Positions 54,801 through 64,000 are shown, counted from the first letter of the stretch. The stretch: 64,000 nucleotides of DNA from Chlorobiaceae bacterium (GCA_012972825.1 JABDHL010000003.1:32376-96375); one strand, 5' to 3'. Notes: generated by a model from the letters alone, not told the origin. Made by a program: numbers and translations.

Positions 54801-55406
54801 GGTTTTTATCTGAGTCATCATCCGCTCACCCCATACCGGCGTGATTGGCAGGCTTTTGCAACACTGCAGCTGCAGGCAAAAGAAGCAATAAAGGCAAAAC
54901 AGTATAAAGTGATAGGAGTCATCGTCTCGGTGAAACCTTATCAGGATCGTAAAGGCAAGAAGATGCTTTTCGGCTCTATCGAAGACTTTACCGGCAAGGC
55001 CGACTTTACGGTTTTTGCAAGCCTCTATGAACAGTACGGGCATCTTATCAAACCCGAGGCAGTGTTGATGTTTATAGCCGAAGGGGAGGTCAGCGGTGGC
55101 ATGCTCAAGCTTCTTGTCAGAGAGATCGTACCGATAAAAAAGGTAAGAGAGAGTCTGGTTAAAAAAATCATTCTTAAAATCGACGCCGATGATCAGTTGC
55201 AGCTCGAAAAACTTGTCGGTGTAAAACGGATTTTTGACTCGAACCGGGGCGGTACGCCTGTTGATTTTGAAGTCAAAGCCCAGTCAGGAGATAATATTGA
55301 AACAATGACACTGTTCGCCCGCAATATTCCGATCAATCCGGTTGAAAGCACCATTGAACAGCTTGAGGATATTCTAGGGCCCGATAATGTTCGGATTTCA
55401 GGATAG
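51837..55406 (+). CDS. dnaE: DNA polymerase III alpha subunit
   Basis: Replicative polymerase of 1189 residues. The N-terminal PHP domain starts DFVHLHAHTHYSMQS. The C-family polymerase core contains GPGRGSAAGSIVAYL and the catalytic MPDIDIDFTPVGKQ. The (HhH)2 region includes the conserved YGFNKSHSAAYGVLAYWTGY. The C terminus has an OB-fold (about 1010-1100). The sequence is intact. dnaX, another holoenzyme gene, is also in this window. Product acts in the cytoplasm at the replication fork. Confidence 0.95.
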   Translation: MDFVHLHAHTHYSMQSSPVFPGELFSTALKFGMKTIAVTDYCAIFNMPELFKEAKKTGIKLIIGSELLLLETDAHQHSHSAVSPSLVLLVQNDTGYRNLCILLSRAAKEGYVHGMPHIETRLLETFHEGLVCLSGYSSGRIGRALLSGAIDEAESFTAFYREIFGDNFYLELQHHNTPFDDKLNKQTIALAEKFSIELVATNNVHYLERKDAGCYRAMVANRTKEKLSSQNLLALPGNDHYLKSSEEMNRLFSDEHRELSNSLLIAGKCTYSFCNKEPVVPHFSIPDGFSSEFEYLRHLTWEGAKEKYANSADDGITAEDVRSRIELELGVIEKMGFSSYFLIVSDLIAASRRMGYSVGPGRGSAAGSIVAYLTGITRIDPLKYKLLFERFLNPERSSMPDIDIDFTPVGKQKVLEYTVEKYGAESVAKVIAIGTLGAKAAIRDAGRVLEVPLPLVDKLAKLVPVRPGITLEKALSESKEMKEYSESTLQIRELMTSARALEGRARNVSMHAGAVVISEGPLEELVPLYVSNKIETEVRKFADEIDLDEPEPSRGKNADGNDEKQVVTQFDKNWIETAGLLKIDYLGLETLAVIDETLKMIKRRHNIDIELEKVPVNDRKTFRIFQEGKMAGIFQFESSGMQSYMTRLQPTQIGDIIAMSALYRPGALNARIDDRRNAVDLFVDRKHGREAIDYMHPMLEEILKETYGVIVYQEQVMQISQVMGGFSLAKADNLRKAMGKKMPEIMEKYKADFVQGAVRQGVHDTLATRVFELMAEFAGYGFNKSHSAAYGVLAYWTGYLKAHYTIEFVTAVLNSEIGDTERMKHLTDEAKSFGISTLPPSINKSDALFSVEDNDGRSYIRVGLSAVKQVGGAARAVVTSRLRRKRDFVNLFDLALSVDLRVMNRKALECLILSGAFDELDPHRARLIANVDKAIKFGQMQNRSVTLGQCGFFSAEEGSLLEDQHYPDMEQAEIMPEAEKLLHEKKLVGFYLSHHPLTPYRRDWQAFATLQLQAKEAIKAKQYKVIGVIVSVKPYQDRKGKKMLFGSIEDFTGKADFTVFASLYEQYGHLIKPEAVLMFIAEGEVSGGMLKLLVREIVPIKKVRESLVKKIILKIDADDQLQLEKLVGVKRIFDSNRGGTPVDFEVKAQSGDNIETMTLFARNIPINPVESTIEQLEDILGPDNVRISG

Positions 55407-55507
55407 CCTGATTTATTATAATAAATAATTTTTATTACTTTCATGACTGATCGATTGTATGGATATTAAGTTTTAAAACATTCACTAACTCAAACGGGTA
55501 CATAAAA

Positions 55508-55837
55508 ATGAGCGGAAAATATTTTGTTGCAACTGACCAGAATTTCAAAAAAGAGATCCTTGAATCAGACAAAGTCGCACTTGTTGACTTCTGGGCAGCA
55601 TGGTGTGGCCCCTGTATGATGCTTGGCCCTGTTATAGAAGAACTTGCCGGCGATTACCAAGGAAAGGCAGTTATTGCAAAACTGAATGTTGACGAAAATC
55701 CCGCAACCGCAGCACAGTATGGCATCAGAAGCATTCCATCTCTTCTTGTCTTCAAAAACGGCCAGGTCGTTGACCAGATGCTTGGAGCTTTGCCGAAAAA
55801 CCAGATTGCAAAGAAAATTGACGAGCATATCGCTTGA
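55508..55837 (+). CDS. trxA: thioredoxin
   Basis: A 109-residue redox protein with the active site WCGPC in FWAAWCGPCMMLGPVIEEL (19 residues). The cis-Pro segment IRSIPSLLVFKNGQVV is intact. It is followed 91 bases later by thioredoxin reductase, so a local thioredoxin system is present. Confidence 0.95.
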   Translation: MSGKYFVATDQNFKKEILESDKVALVDFWAAWCGPCMMLGPVIEELAGDYQGKAVIAKLNVDENPATAAQYGIRSIPSLLVFKNGQVVDQMLGALPKNQIAKKIDEHIA

Positions 55838-55928
55838 AAATGTTCACTATGCCAAGTCGCCCCTTATTCCGGCGTAGCCGTCGGGATGTGGGGTGCACCA
55901 ACCCTGTTACTCTGTAAAAAAGGCCATC

Positions 55929-56864
55929 ATGGAGTGTGAAGTGCGCGATCTGATCATTATGGGTACCGGTCCTGCCGGTTGTACTGCTGCTATTTATACT
56001 GGAAGGGCAAATCTTAAGCCCCTTGTTATCGAGGGATCTCAGCCCGGTGGCCAGCTCATGATTACAACAGAGATTGAAAATTTCCCCGGCTTTCCTGAAG
56101 GCATCCGTGGACCGGAACTTATGGCAAAAATGCGCGATCAGGCAACCAAATTTGGTGCAGAGTTCGCCAGTGGGAGCGTCACTGAGGTAGATCTTTCAAG
56201 AAGCCCTTTCTGTCTTACGCTTGAAGATGGTCGCGAATATTATACCCGCTCGCTTATTATCGCAACAGGAGCAAATGCCAAATGGCTCGGCATAGCGTCG
56301 GAAAACCGTTATCGCGGCAAAGGTGTATCGGCCTGCGCGACCTGTGATGGATTTTTCTTCCGTGATTGTAATGTCTTTGTTATTGGGGGAGGCGACACAG
56401 CAATGGAGGAGGCTCTCTATCTGACCAAATTCGCAACTCATGTTACTCTTGTTCATCGCCGTGAAGAGTTCAGGGCATCAAAAATTATGACTCTCCGTAC
56501 CCGTAAAAACCCGAAAATCAGCACAATGCTCAATCTCGTTATCGATGAGATTCTCGGTGACGGTCAGAAGGTTACCGGAATCCGACTGAAAAATGTCCTG
56601 ACCGGTGAACTTTCCGTACATCCTTGTGATGGCGTCTTTTTGGCTATCGGTCACGAGCCCAATACCAGATTGTTCAAAGACCAACTTAACACCGATGATT
56701 ACGGCTACATACTCACCAGAAAGTCATCCACAGAAACCAATGTGCCAGGCGTGTTCGCCTGCGGAGATGTTCAGGACTTCACCTATCGCCAGGCTGTCAC
56801 CGCAGTTGGTACCGGCTGCATGGCCGCAGTCGATGCAGAACGCTTTCTCGAGTCCATTCGCTGA
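55929..56864 (+). CDS. trxB: thioredoxin reductase
   Basis: A 311-residue NADPH-dependent flavoenzyme. FAD-binding GTGPAGCTA at about 12-20, redox motif CATC at Cys136 and Cys139, NADP-binding GGGDTAMEE and the C-terminal GVFACGDVQDFTYRQAVTAVG (split here as GVFACGDV and YRQAVTAVGTG). The ATG at 55929 is chosen for its AAGG site; the longer frame from 55893 has an unusual tail. It pairs with trxA. Confidence 0.95.
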   Translation: MECEVRDLIIMGTGPAGCTAAIYTGRANLKPLVIEGSQPGGQLMITTEIENFPGFPEGIRGPELMAKMRDQATKFGAEFASGSVTEVDLSRSPFCLTLEDGREYYTRSLIIATGANAKWLGIASENRYRGKGVSACATCDGFFFRDCNVFVIGGGDTAMEEALYLTKFATHVTLVHRREEFRASKIMTLRTRKNPKISTMLNLVIDEILGDGQKVTGIRLKNVLTGELSVHPCDGVFLAIGHEPNTRLFKDQLNTDDYGYILTRKSSTETNVPGVFACGDVQDFTYRQAVTAVGTGCMAAVDAERFLESIR

Positions 56865-56932
56865 TTCCCTCAACATGAATATCCCATCTTGTGCGTCTGT
56901 CATGGGCGCAAAGAAACCTCCCTCAGTCGAGT

Positions 56933-57337
56933 CTACGTCATATCTTCCTGCAGGTCATTGAAAAAGTCGGAAATGACCTCATTGAACCCGTAGGCCAGGG
57001 CAGTCTTTTCCGTTTCCATCTTCGTAAACCACCGCAGCATCTGTCCTTCATGCAGCACCATACGTTCAACTTCGAACTCGGCACTTTTAGTAAACACATA
57101 CTCTGTCCGGTCTGAAAACACATAGACTCTGAAAAGTGCACTTCCTTCAACATTGACCTCAATCTCCTCCAGCATTTCCCGCACAATGCATTCAGCAGGT
57201 GTTTCACCGTCTTCAACATGTCCTCCCGGCAGATCCCACATATTCGGACAGGCGATTGACGGTTTATCATCCCTCAGTACCAGTAACACTTCATTCCGGC
57301 TGTTGAAAAATATGATGCTCGTACCTACGTGTCTCAT
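56933..57337 (-). CDS. Nudix hydrolase
   Basis: A 134-residue enzyme. The Nudix box G-x5-E-x7-REUxEE is complete as GHVEDGETPAECIVREMLEE. It probably hydrolyses a nucleoside diphosphate derivative; no substrate motif is decisive. Its start overlaps the stop of trmH by 4 bases, so the two are coupled. The strand is opposite to trxB and the stop lies 69 bases from it. Confidence 0.9.
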   Translation of the reverse strand: MRHVGTSIIFFNSRNEVLLVLRDDKPSIACPNMWDLPGGHVEDGETPAECIVREMLEEIEVNVEGSALFRVYVFSDRTEYVFTKSAEFEVERMVLHEGQMLRWFTKMETEKTALAYGFNEVISDFFNDLQEDMT

Positions 57338-57999
57338 GATAGCAATGATTGGTATATGATGCCGCCCTGTTCATCAAGCATAGGGTAAGGTTCACCATTT
57401 CGCTTGAGTTCCCGGCTGAGTTGCGGATAGGAAAATTCAAACAGCAACCGTTCAAAATATTCCGGTTTCAGCTGCGGTACAAGATACATTCCTTTGAGTG
57501 TCCGCTGACGCTGTGCTTCAAAGAGAATGACGGCGGTTGCTACTGAAACATTTAAAGACTCAATCATGCCAAGCATTGGAACAGTGATTGTGTGGGATGC
57601 ACCGTTGATGGCCTCTTTTGAAATGCCATCCCATTCTGCTCCCACCACCAGCGCCGTTGGAGCGGTGTAGTCAATATTCCTGAAATCCAGGCACCCTTCG
57701 CCGTTTGTTGCGACAATAATCTGCATGCCAAGTTCTGATAACTTGTTGTAGACCATCTCAATGTTTGTGTAGAGGTTCAGAGCTGACCATTTGCTTGTTC
57801 CAGCTGCAGCATTCTGTTGGGCATAAATAGTTTTGCGGTATGAAACAGCATGGATTTCACAGATGCCGACACTGTCGCAGCTTCGTATAATGGCCGACAG
57901 ATTATGAGCTTTATTGACGTTATCCATAACAACAGTCAGATCAGGCTGCCGATGAAGCAGCATGTGACGGATTTTTTGGAATCGTTCTAGGGATATCAA
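57334..57999 (-). CDS. trmH: SpoU-family tRNA 2'-O-methyltransferase (TrmH-like)
   Basis: A 221-residue SPOUT enzyme that methylates ribose 2'-OH, typically G18 of tRNA. Motif 1 is DNVNKAHNLSAIIRSCDSVG, motif 2 is VVGAEWDGIS, and motif 3 is SLNVSVATAVILFE. The extra C-terminal residues fit the TrmH subgroup. It is coupled to the Nudix gene. The target nucleoside is inferred. Confidence 0.88.
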   Translation of the reverse strand: MISLERFQKIRHMLLHRQPDLTVVMDNVNKAHNLSAIIRSCDSVGICEIHAVSYRKTIYAQQNAAAGTSKWSALNLYTNIEMVYNKLSELGMQIIVATNGEGCLDFRNIDYTAPTALVVGAEWDGISKEAINGASHTITVPMLGMIESLNVSVATAVILFEAQRQRTLKGMYLVPQLKPEYFERLLFEFSYPQLSRELKRNGEPYPMLDEQGGIIYQSLLS

Positions 58000-58163
58000 A
58001 ATATGAATAAGATTGCTGAATTGTTGCGATAACTGCTTTAACCAGACACAAGAAAGCTGTTTTTTCTCTTTTTCCTCAATCCCGAAGGAGTAATAAGGCG
58101 GTTTTCATGTTGCGGAGCTACATTATTGTAACTAATAAAGGATAGTGAGCTATATTGCGAGGT

Positions 58164-58706
58164 TCAGGAGTTGAGGACTCCTAATGAGGGAAGTTCACGG
58201 AAGCGTTCGTTATAGTCAATGCCGTAACCGACAATGAAGGCATTGGGTACAACAAATCCCGTATATGTTATAGCTACAGGATGTTTCCGTGCGTCAGGTT
58301 TATCGAGCAGGGTGCAGATGCCGAGTGATGCGGGTTTCATAGCAAGAAGCTCCGCTGATATCTGTTGTATGGTCAACCCTGTGTCAATAATATCTTCCAC
58401 AAGAAGAATGTGTCGATCCGTAATGGCAAGGTTGTGTTTGATAGAGACACTGCCTGATGAAGTTTTTTCTGAACCGTAGCTTGAAGCATGAATAAAATCG
58501 ATGCCGCAGGGAATTGTTATCGTCCGCAGAAGATCAGCTGCAAACATAAAGGCACCCTTAAGAACAACGATCAGGAGAATTGGAGATTCATCTGTAAGCA
58601 TAGCAAAATCATCCGATATTGTCTTTCCAATCTCGCTGACGCGTTTTTCAATGACCTCCACTGAAAAAAGCGGCGTTATGGTATTGTAGGTCTGTTTTGC
58701 GCTCAT
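58164..58706 (-). CDS. hpt: hypoxanthine phosphoribosyltransferase
   Basis: Purine salvage enzyme (180 residues) converting hypoxanthine, and probably guanine, with PRPP to IMP or GMP. The PRPP-binding motif is LLVEDIIDTGLT, and IPCGIDFIHASSYGS is the flexible loop. The add gene lies 21 bases upstream on the same strand: adenosine deaminase makes inosine, which enters salvage through hypoxanthine, so the pair is functionally linked. Confidence 0.93.
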   Translation of the reverse strand: MSAKQTYNTITPLFSVEVIEKRVSEIGKTISDDFAMLTDESPILLIVVLKGAFMFAADLLRTITIPCGIDFIHASSYGSEKTSSGSVSIKHNLAITDRHILLVEDIIDTGLTIQQISAELLAMKPASLGICTLLDKPDARKHPVAITYTGFVVPNAFIVGYGIDYNERFRELPSLGVLNS

Positions 58707-58727
58707 CTGATCAGGGGAAGTAAATGG

Positions 58728-59747
58728 TTAAGTGTTATGGTCTTTTGAGTAACGGTCAATTTCGTCAAGGTAGAGTTGTTTGTGAACGGTGCTGAGCGAT
58801 GATGCGGTAAATGAGTTTTGCGCCAGCTGGATAATATCGTTGCGATCAAGGTGAAGGGCGTTTGCTGCTTCAAGATAGTTTTCATTGACATATCCTCCGA
58901 AATAGGCGGGATCGTCCGAATTGACGGTGACGCACAGTCCTTTCAGAAGCATTGCTTTAAGGTTATGCTGTTTCATACTTTCAAAAACTTTCAGTCTGAC
59001 ATTAGACAGGGGACAAACGGTGAGCGGAATTTGTTTTTGAACCAGTTCAGCGACCAGCAAGTCATCTTCCATACAGTGAACACCATGATCAATGCGCATG
59101 ACGTGCAGAGTATCGAGAGTGTTCCTGATAGAAGCGGCACTACCCTCTTCTCCGGCATGGGCAACAGTCAGAAATCCTTCCTCGTGTGCCCTTTCAAAAA
59201 GGGTTCTGAACTTTTCAGGCGGATTGCCCCGTTCGGAAGAGTCAAGGCCAATGCCGGAAATCCATTGCTTCCATGCAAGGGCTTTATCAAATATTTTGAG
59301 TCCTTCCTTTTCGCTAAGGTGGCGAAGAACACACATAATGAGCTTTGTCGAGATATTGAGAGTACTGTTTGCCTCAACAACTGCCCGTTCAATGCCACGG
59401 ATAACGGTTTCAAAGGTAATACCACGTTCGGTATGGCTCTGGGGGTCAAAAAAAATCTCTGCATGGCGGACATTTTGTGATGAGGCTTTTTTGAGGTAGG
59501 CAATGGTAAGGTCGTAGAAATCCTCTTCGGTTATCAGGACAGCAGTTGCCCGATAATAAATTTCAAGGAATGATTGCAGGTCACTGAAGTTATAAGCTTT
59601 TCGGGCGGTATCAGCATCTGGGAAAGGCAGTGACACTCCGTTTCGTTTTCCTAAGGTAACCATCAATTCCGGTTCAAGCGTCCCCTCAATGTGGAGGTGT
59701 AATTCCGCTTTTGGAATCCCTGCAATAAAACCGGCAATCGAGTTCAT
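58728..59747 (-). CDS. add: adenosine deaminase
   Basis: A 339-residue zinc enzyme turning adenosine to inosine. The metal and active-site residues are PKAELHLHIEGTLEPELM (His-x-His), VAHAGEEG (the catalytic Glu region), RIDHGVHC and NSDDPAYFGG (Asp pair). Adenine deaminases (adenosine deaminase-like type 2) share these motifs, so the base form is a possible alternative. It precedes hpt in an operon. Confidence 0.9.
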   Translation of the reverse strand: MNSIAGFIAGIPKAELHLHIEGTLEPELMVTLGKRNGVSLPFPDADTARKAYNFSDLQSFLEIYYRATAVLITEEDFYDLTIAYLKKASSQNVRHAEIFFDPQSHTERGITFETVIRGIERAVVEANSTLNISTKLIMCVLRHLSEKEGLKIFDKALAWKQWISGIGLDSSERGNPPEKFRTLFERAHEEGFLTVAHAGEEGSAASIRNTLDTLHVMRIDHGVHCMEDDLLVAELVQKQIPLTVCPLSNVRLKVFESMKQHNLKAMLLKGLCVTVNSDDPAYFGGYVNENYLEAANALHLDRNDIIQLAQNSFTASSLSTVHKQLYLDEIDRYSKDHNT

Positions 59748-59768
59748 AGAAGGAAAGGGTTAAAATAT

Positions 59769-59972
59769 TTATAATGACGGTAGAAGAAAACCCTGTTTCC
59801 ATGCTGTATCACTGTAATTTATGTAAATCTCTTTAATATCTTGAATATCACGATCAAGTGAGGTGTCTCGTGATTGCATTGAGCGATGATTGTTTGTTGC
59901 AAAAAAAATGAGAAATAGAGTAAAAACAAGGAAAATTAACGTGGTGAAAGGTGTTTTGTGGCTTCTTTTCAC
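59769..59972 (-). CDS. small single-pass membrane protein
   Basis: A 67-residue frame starting at GTG 59972. It has a basic N terminus (KRSHKTPF), one hydrophobic helix (LIFLVFTLFLIFFAT, about residues 12-26) and a charged tail (LDRDIQDIKEIYINYSDTAW). The pattern fits a small membrane-anchored protein. It ends 21 bases before add on the same strand. Family not recognised. The remaining spacer to rnr, 59973-60205, holds no other gene. Confidence 0.4.
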   Translation of the reverse strand: MKRSHKTPFTTLIFLVFTLFLIFFATNNHRSMQSRDTSLDRDIQDIKEIYINYSDTAWKQGFLLPSL

Positions 59973-60205
59973 TATGTTGTCCGCAGAACCTGCCTGAACC
60001 GGGCAATGAACACGTTTCCGCTGTATTCTTCATTCTTCTCAGGGAAGTGATTTTCAATCCGGACATTTTAAACATTGTGAGTTTCAAGCTTGAGCACAGT
60101 TTGTGATGCTTATTTTTTGCTGAAGCTTTCTGATGTTATTAACTTCTTAAAAATAGAAACAGGCGTTGGTTCAACAGAAAAAAATGAAATTCTAACAATA
60201 AATGA

Positions 60206-62590
60206 TTGAATGTAGTGGCAAGACAGCGTTTTAACCGAAAATCAAAAACCCCGCCAAGGAAGAACAAAAGTCAGTCTTTATCGCATACCGGTGAGCGGGT
60301 GAAACCGAATGATCATATTCTGATTAACGAGTTTCTTTTCAGGCGTGGCGAAAGTTCTCTTGCTGCCGAAATTGTGACTTATTTCTCTGACCATGAAGGT
60401 GCGCGCTTAAGGTCTCTGGATTTGGCTATTGCACTCGGTTATACCGAATCAAAGCAGCTTCCTGGTTTTTGGTATGTGCTGCACAAACTGCAGGAAGAAG
60501 GTGCCGTTGACAAAGATTCCAATCGTTGTTACGGACTGTCGGTTATAGAGGCCACTACCTATGAAGATCATCTTGTGCATGCCAAGCCATTTCCTCTTCC
60601 CGGCAAGGAGCATTACAAGGTTTCCAAAAGTTATACCGGTCATATCTCTACACATCCAAACGGTTATGGATTTGTTGATGTCGAAGGTTTTGATGATGAT
60701 ATCTTCATCAAGGCAGGAGATTTGAATTTTTCTATTCACGGCGATGAGGTTGAGGTTCTTGTTTCAAACGTGCCAGATACCTATGCGTCTAAATCTACTC
60801 CCCATCAGCGCTGCGAAGGTGTTGTAAAGAGCATTATATCACGTGCTGTTACAACCATCATCGGTACGCTTTCCAAGGAAAATCGCAAGTTTGTTCTAAA
60901 GCCGGATAACAGGAAGATTCTTCCCGAAATTATTGTGCCGATCCGCAACTCCGCCAAAGCAAGTGATGGGCAGAAAGTGCTTGTAGGAGAGCTTGATTTC
61001 ACCAAGGAAGGGATTATTCAGGCGAAAGTTCTGGAAGTGCTTGGTCAAGCGGGTGATTCAGCGGTCGAGGTGAGTGCTATTGCACGAAGCCGCGGGATTG
61101 ACGAAACCTTTGATGCTAAAATTCTTGACTTTGCAGCCTCCATCCGTGAGGGTATTACTGACGGGGATCTCATTGATCGGCTTGATATTCGGGAGAAAAC
61201 TGTTTTTACTATAGATCCTGTCGATGCCAAGGATTTTGATGATGCTCTTTCAATTGAATCTCTTGATGAAGGACTTTATTCTATTGGGGTTCATATTGCC
61301 GATGTATCGCATTATGTGCCCGAAAACTCTCCTCTTGACCGTGAAGCATTGAAAAGAGCGACCTCGGTATATCTAGTTGACCGGGTGATTCCCATGTTGC
61401 CGGCAAGGCTGTCCGAACAGGTGTGCAGTCTCAATCCCGGTGTTGATCGAATGGCATTTTCCGTCTTTTTTACTATGACTGCCGACGGTGACGTACGCAA
61501 GCATGAGTTTCATAAAACGATCATTCATTCCAAACGACGCTTTGCCTATGAAGATGTGGAGGAGATTCTGAAACATGGTGAAGGCGATTATGTTGCAGAG
61601 CTTCAGTTACTTGACCGGCTCAGTGTTATTCTGCGTGAAAAACGATTTAAGCATGGCGGGCTCGATTTCGAAACCGAAGAGGTGCGTTTCAAACTTGGCA
61701 ATAAAGGCGAACCCCTTGAAGTCATTAAAAAAGAACGTCTGGGAAGCCATCGTCTCATTGAAGAGTTTATGCTGCTCGCGAATCGGAAGGTGGCTAAATA
61801 CCTTACCAAAACCTTCAAGGAAAACAAGAAAGAACCCCAGCCGATTATCTATAGGGTTCATGACTTCCCTCAGCAGGAAAAAGTACTGATTCTTGCCAAT
61901 TTTGTTAAAAAGCTGGGCTTTGATCTCAAGTTGAACCGGGGAAAGGAAGGTCCTATTGTTTCAGCCCCGGTACTTCGGCAATTGCTGCAGCAGGTTAAGG
62001 GTACCAATGTCGAGTTTCTGGTCAATGAACTTGTTCTTCGTTCCATGTCAAAAGCTGTGTATACCGGCGACAATGTTGGGCATTATGGTCTGGGGTTTGA
62101 GCACTACACTCATTTTACCTCTCCGATTCGGCGATATCCTGATTTGATTGTGCACCGTTTGCTTTTTGAATACGAAGGTCTACGGAAAAAACGTAAAAAA
62201 ATTTCCATTGCACGTTTGGCAGAATTAACCGAAAAGATCCGGACGGTTTGCCAGATATCCAACGAACGGGAAAAAAGTGCAGTCGAGGCTGAACGAGAAT
62301 CAATAAAGCTCAAGCAGGTTGAATATATGGACTCCCATGTCGGCAAAGTATATCCCGGTATTATCTCCGGTGCAACCGATTACGGAATCTATGTGCGGAT
62401 GGTTGATTTTGCTATTGAGGGTATGGTGCACATGCGTAATCTCACCGACGATTATTATGAGTATGATGAAGCCACGTATTCTCTTATTGGAAAACGACGC
62501 AAAAAACGACTGCAGATTGGCCAACGGGTAAAGGTCAAGGTAAATAGTGTAGATCTTCAACGCCGCACTATCGATCTGGTTTTGGAGTAA
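60206..62590 (+). CDS. rnr: ribonuclease R
   Basis: A 794-residue 3'-5' exoribonuclease of the RNB family that degrades structured RNA. After a basic N-terminal stretch, a helix-turn-helix region and cold-shock domains ([20 protein letters not shown]) come first. The RNB domain with [16 protein letters not shown] (catalytic Asp cluster) follows, then [20 protein letters not shown] (20 residues). The S1 domain closes the protein ([19 protein letters not shown]). TTG 60206 is the likely start; GTG 60215 is an alternative. Confidence 0.93.
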   Translation: MNVVARQRFNRKSKTPPRKNKSQSLSHTGERVKPNDHILINEFLFRRGESSLAAEIVTYFSDHEGARLRSLDLAIALGYTESKQLPGFWYVLHKLQEEGAVDKDSNRCYGLSVIEATTYEDHLVHAKPFPLPGKEHYKVSKSYTGHISTHPNGYGFVDVEGFDDDIFIKAGDLNFSIHGDEVEVLVSNVPDTYASKSTPHQRCEGVVKSIISRAVTTIIGTLSKENRKFVLKPDNRKILPEIIVPIRNSAKASDGQKVLVGELDFTKEGIIQAKVLEVLGQAGDSAVEVSAIARSRGIDETFDAKILDFAASIREGITDGDLIDRLDIREKTVFTIDPVDAKDFDDALSIESLDEGLYSIGVHIADVSHYVPENSPLDREALKRATSVYLVDRVIPMLPARLSEQVCSLNPGVDRMAFSVFFTMTADGDVRKHEFHKTIIHSKRRFAYEDVEEILKHGEGDYVAELQLLDRLSVILREKRFKHGGLDFETEEVRFKLGNKGEPLEVIKKERLGSHRLIEEFMLLANRKVAKYLTKTFKENKKEPQPIIYRVHDFPQQEKVLILANFVKKLGFDLKLNRGKEGPIVSAPVLRQLLQQVKGTNVEFLVNELVLRSMSKAVYTGDNVGHYGLGFEHYTHFTSPIRRYPDLIVHRLLFEYEGLRKKRKKISIARLAELTEKIRTVCQISNEREKSAVEAERESIKLKQVEYMDSHVGKVYPGIISGATDYGIYVRMVDFAIEGMVHMRNLTDDYYEYDEATYSLIGKRRKKRLQIGQRVKVKVNSVDLQRRTIDLVLE

Positions 62591-62600
62591 ACGATTCGGT

Positions 62601-63317
62601 TCAGGCCAGGCCGGCAATACTTAGAAAATTATTCATAACTCTCAGACCTGTTATTGTATACTCTGTTCTGAGGGCATCAAATTGTTCGATCAGGGTGTTG
62701 CGCCCAATGCGTTTCAGGTCATTATCAATGGTGATCAGCTCGGAAAACATGGTATCGGTCATTTCAAAATGGCATTGGAGTCCATAAGCATTATTACCAA
62801 CTTTTACTGCTTGATTTATACAGCCGTTTCCTGTAGCAAGAAGCTCCATTCCCGAAGATGCAAGCTCGACAGTCTCGCCGTGAAGCTGGAAAACCGGAAA
62901 ACTGTCGTCCAGTCCAGCAAAAAGCGGATCTTCTTTGCCTGAACGGGTAAGTTCTATTCGATAAGCGTTATTCTCATTGTCAACAAATCCTGTCTCCTTG
63001 ACCTGACATTTCACCACATTTCCTCCGCCAGCCTTCACCAGTACCTGCATACCGAGGCAGATACCGAGATAAGGTATTCCTTCATGCAATGACCTCTTTA
63101 TCTGGTGGAGTTGCATTTGCATGGAAGGGGTTTCATCGTTGGCACTTTGAGGCCCGCCGAGGACAACGAGGGCTTTGCAGTTGCGTGGATCAGGGAAGAG
63201 ATCTCCAATGCTGAGGTCAATAAAGTTCGCCGCAATACCACTCTCTAAAAGCGCTGTTTCAAGAAGTCCCGCTCCTTCATGGGTAATGTTCTTTACGATC
63301 AGCAGTGTATTTGTCAT
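62601..63317 (-). CDS. class I glutamine amidotransferase-like protein
   Basis: A 238-residue protein of the GMP synthase-like stand-alone amidotransferase group. The nucleophile is Cys87 in YLGICLGMQVL; His183 and Glu185 in QCHFEMT complete the triad. The Gly-rich VVLGGPQSAND replaces the usual oxyanion strand. No synthase domain is attached, so its ammonia-acceptor partner or hydrolytic substrate is unknown. It is convergent with rnr (10 bases). Confidence 0.88.
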   Translation of the reverse strand: MTNTLLIVKNITHEGAGLLETALLESGIAANFIDLSIGDLFPDPRNCKALVVLGGPQSANDETPSMQMQLHQIKRSLHEGIPYLGICLGMQVLVKAGGGNVVKCQVKETGFVDNENNAYRIELTRSGKEDPLFAGLDDSFPVFQLHGETVELASSGMELLATGNGCINQAVKVGNNAYGLQCHFEMTDTMFSELITIDNDLKRIGRNTLIEQFDALRTEYTITGLRVMNNFLSIAGLA

Positions 63318-63386
63318 GGTACTGTCATGTTATGAAAGTATTTCATGGTTTCAATCTGTTTTGATCAGGTATGACACTGATCAATA

Positions 63387-63899
63387 TTATTTTTGAAATA
63401 AATTTTTCATTTCATTTGCAGTGTCTGCAAAGACGGCTTTAAAGATCTGCAACCATGACTCATTTTCAGGCCATATACCATTATGCGAACACTGATTGAT
63501 GTAACTTGAAAGCACAAACATTTTATTCGCCCCGACACTTCCCGATGAGCCTTTGAGAGTATGCATGATATGATCGTACTGTTTCATTTCCTCTCTTACA
63601 ACGGCATTTTCAAGTTCGCCGATCATTTTTTCAGAATCGGCGATGAATGTTTCAAACAGGCTTTCAATCAATTCCAGTCCCCCTATCTCTTTGAGGCTGT
63701 TGATGGTCGAAAGATCTAAAACTTTTTCATTCCCGAGGGTTTCCCAGAACTTGGTTTTGTTTTGTTCCGGTTCATGAAAATTTTGACTGTTCATAGTGTT
63801 GTTTCGGTATCTACGGTTTCTCAGCATCACTGCAATGGCTGATATAAGTTCATCTTTGAATACAGGTTTGCCGAGATGATAGTTCATGCCGGCTTCCAT
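63387..63899 (-). pseudogene. 5'-truncated receiver-Hpt signalling protein
   Basis: The frame begins with the C-terminal end of a response-regulator receiver domain: AGMNYHLGKPVFKDELISAI has the conserved Lys-Pro and last helix. It continues into a complete Hpt (histidine phosphotransfer) domain with HTLKGSSGSVGA, whose His is the phosphorylation site. The frame is closed by a TAA at 63912-63914, and the bases up to 64000 encode no receiver in any frame. So the phospho-acceptor Asp part and any kinase domain are missing. An internal ATG at 63794 (MNSQ) could give a stand-alone Hpt protein of about 135 residues. Confidence 0.7.
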
Positions 63900-64000
63900 T
63901 ATTTTGGTTCTTTAAGGAATTTAATGGGTAGCTTTTTTAATACTACGGCACTGTATCTATTCGCATATCCAGTTTCCCACAGTAAAAGAGTATTCTTGCC

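Overview
The window looks like a chromosomal segment of a green sulfur bacterium (Chlorobiaceae; a Chlorobium or Pelodictyon-type genome). This is inferred from the protein set (class I fumarase beside a biotin-dependent carboxyltransferase, fused GH65 phosphorylase, PurS/PurQ, Zn-ribbon LRR protein), moderate GC and short intergenic spacers. The species assignment is an inference, not a database result.

Layout. 1-5800 is core metabolism: a TPR protein and ddl on the minus strand, then a lipoate ligase-like protein, panB, pssA, purS and purQ on the plus strand. 5810-9700 is an accessory island inserted between purQ and an MFS gene. It holds the remains of a PIN toxin and a frameshifted partner, a broken minus-strand reading frame, an intact MvaI/BcnI-type restriction-modification pair, and a run of very small genes, two of which carry in-frame nonsense codons. 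It ends at a clear intrinsic terminator. 9767-15968 is housekeeping: an UMF1-type MFS transporter, a YihY/BrkB membrane protein, dnaX (whose long form needs a frame change at a run of ten A) and aspS. 16019-26906 is almost entirely minus strand: a hotdog thioesterase, tRNA-Gly and tRNA-Met, ispD-queA, a beta-phosphoglucomutase/GH65 fusion with a HAD phosphatase, tmk, an SDR, an APC permease and a zinc membrane peptidase.

27158-30727 is a curli-type functional-amyloid operon: two large curlin-repeat proteins, a small curlin-repeat protein, a CsgF-like protein and the CsgG secretion lipoprotein. After an HU gene comes a polar amino-acid ABC transporter (31633-34508). It is built oddly: the binding protein has its lobes in swapped order and ends after one lobe, and the ATPase carries a C-terminal domain resembling an anti-sigma-factor ATPase. 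34912-38298 is a nitrosative/redox stress locus: an Rrf2 regulator with a perfect palindrome over its promoter, an Fe-S protein and the hybrid cluster protein Hcp. 38738-42094 is a minus-strand MarR-YceI-dioxygenase-FMN reductase-pirin operon.

42248-64000 is mixed core: an APH/P-loop kinase fusion, a universal stress protein, fumarase and a biotin carboxyltransferase (oxaloacetate/reductive TCA supply), an LRR protein, a second GH65 phosphorylase, dnaE, trxA, trxB, a Nudix protein, TrmH, hpt, add, rnr, a class I glutamine amidotransferase, and a 5'-truncated receiver-Hpt signalling protein at the right edge. Heptameric short tandem repeats and a dispersed 25-28 bp repeat are scattered in the spacers.
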